64,000 bases of DNA from Allacma fusca (taxonomy: Eukaryota; Arthropoda; Collembola; Symphypleona; Sminthuridae), in assembly GCA_947179485.1 (NCBI GenBank), contig OX359248.1, positions 32,993,378 through 33,057,377 of the forward strand. Direction: 5' to 3'. The position numbers were made by a program, and so were the translations under genes. Below are positions 63,597 to 64,000 of the stretch, one piece after another. Position 1 is the stretch's first letter; every line of letters starts with the position of its first letter. The notes below the pieces were generated by a model. It was not told the origin of the DNA. It saw only the letters and a list, made by a program, of their open reading frames with translations, and ran no database searches.

Positions 63597-64000
63597 GAAA
63601 CTTTTTATAAATATATTTACCCCATGTATAAGTATTTGTACAGAATAACCTTCCAATGCCATTTTATTCTAAAGGGTTACGTCATCTCCAGAAAAACTAA
63701 GACTGACTTAATCCTTCGCATCCCTTCTTTCTATACCTTACTCCACTGTATGCAGATCAATGATCGTTCTATATAGTTCTTATCCCAAGTCATTCAGACT
63801 CCTTTATTGATCTCGATGCAGAGTTTTTTGCCCCTTCAAATCATCTAGTATTTTAAATTCATTCCAATTTTTTCTGCTTGTGTGCAAATGTGCTGTCCTG
63901 GTTCATGTCACTCATATTGTACCATGTAGTACACACTACCAATTTACAATTGCAATGTTTCTTTCCACACACTCAAACTGAAATAATATATGGGAGTGCA

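Larger units (their letters stand above)
62200..64000. other. Right edge: AT-rich tandem array and repeats, no gene seen
   Basis: Contains the degenerate array at 62550-62820 and a GA tract at 63542-63592. No coding frame worth reporting. Confidence 0.55.

Overview
The window looks like nuclear DNA of an arthropod. It is AT-rich, holds many simple repeats ((GA)n/(CT)n, (TG)n, tacata-type tetranucleotides), and its single recognisable gene is split by introns with consensus GT-AG sites. The repeat style and the protein divergence would fit a copepod such as a salmon louse, but that is a guess from impression, not a match to a database.

The recognisable gene is on the + strand and spans about 16.6-45.3 kb. 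It encodes an SLC35F3/F4-type solute carrier of the drug/metabolite transporter superfamily. I could join seven common coding exons (16609-17124, 26416-26902, 29350-29528, 29791-29922, 31052-31247, 33053-33142, 34410-34539) with exact phase agreement at every junction. After exon 7 there are two phase-compatible last exons. The near one (35811-36303) gives a 740-residue protein with an Asn/His/Thr/Pro-rich tail. The far one (45207-45342) gives a 621-residue protein with a short basic tail. The transporter core is the same in both, so the choice would change only the C-terminal tail.

Intron 1 (9.3 kb) contains a same-strand, uninterrupted 114-codon reading frame (22900-23244). It has a strong start context, an in-frame stop just upstream and coding-like codon use; I do not recognise the product. 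Intron 7 (10.7 kb to the far last exon) carries the near last exon, long pyrimidine tracts and a small antisense frame with a signal-peptide-like start (43159-43359).

Regions 1-16 kb and 45.6-64 kb hold no gene I can support with confidence. They are simple repeats, small inverted repeats and unique AT-rich sequence. The best hints on the right flank are a 45-nt minus-strand candidate exon with consensus splice sites at 60042-60086, broken coding-like frames at 60.8-62.2 kb, and a degenerate AT-rich tandem array at 62.55-62.82 kb.

The most interesting points are the swappable C-terminal exons, the nested intronic frame, a long extra loop in the transporter between its first two membrane segments, and an acceptor at exon 5 directly joined to a donor-like sequence. 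I found no bacterial features, no CRISPR array, no convincing tRNA or rRNA gene, and no intact transposable element.
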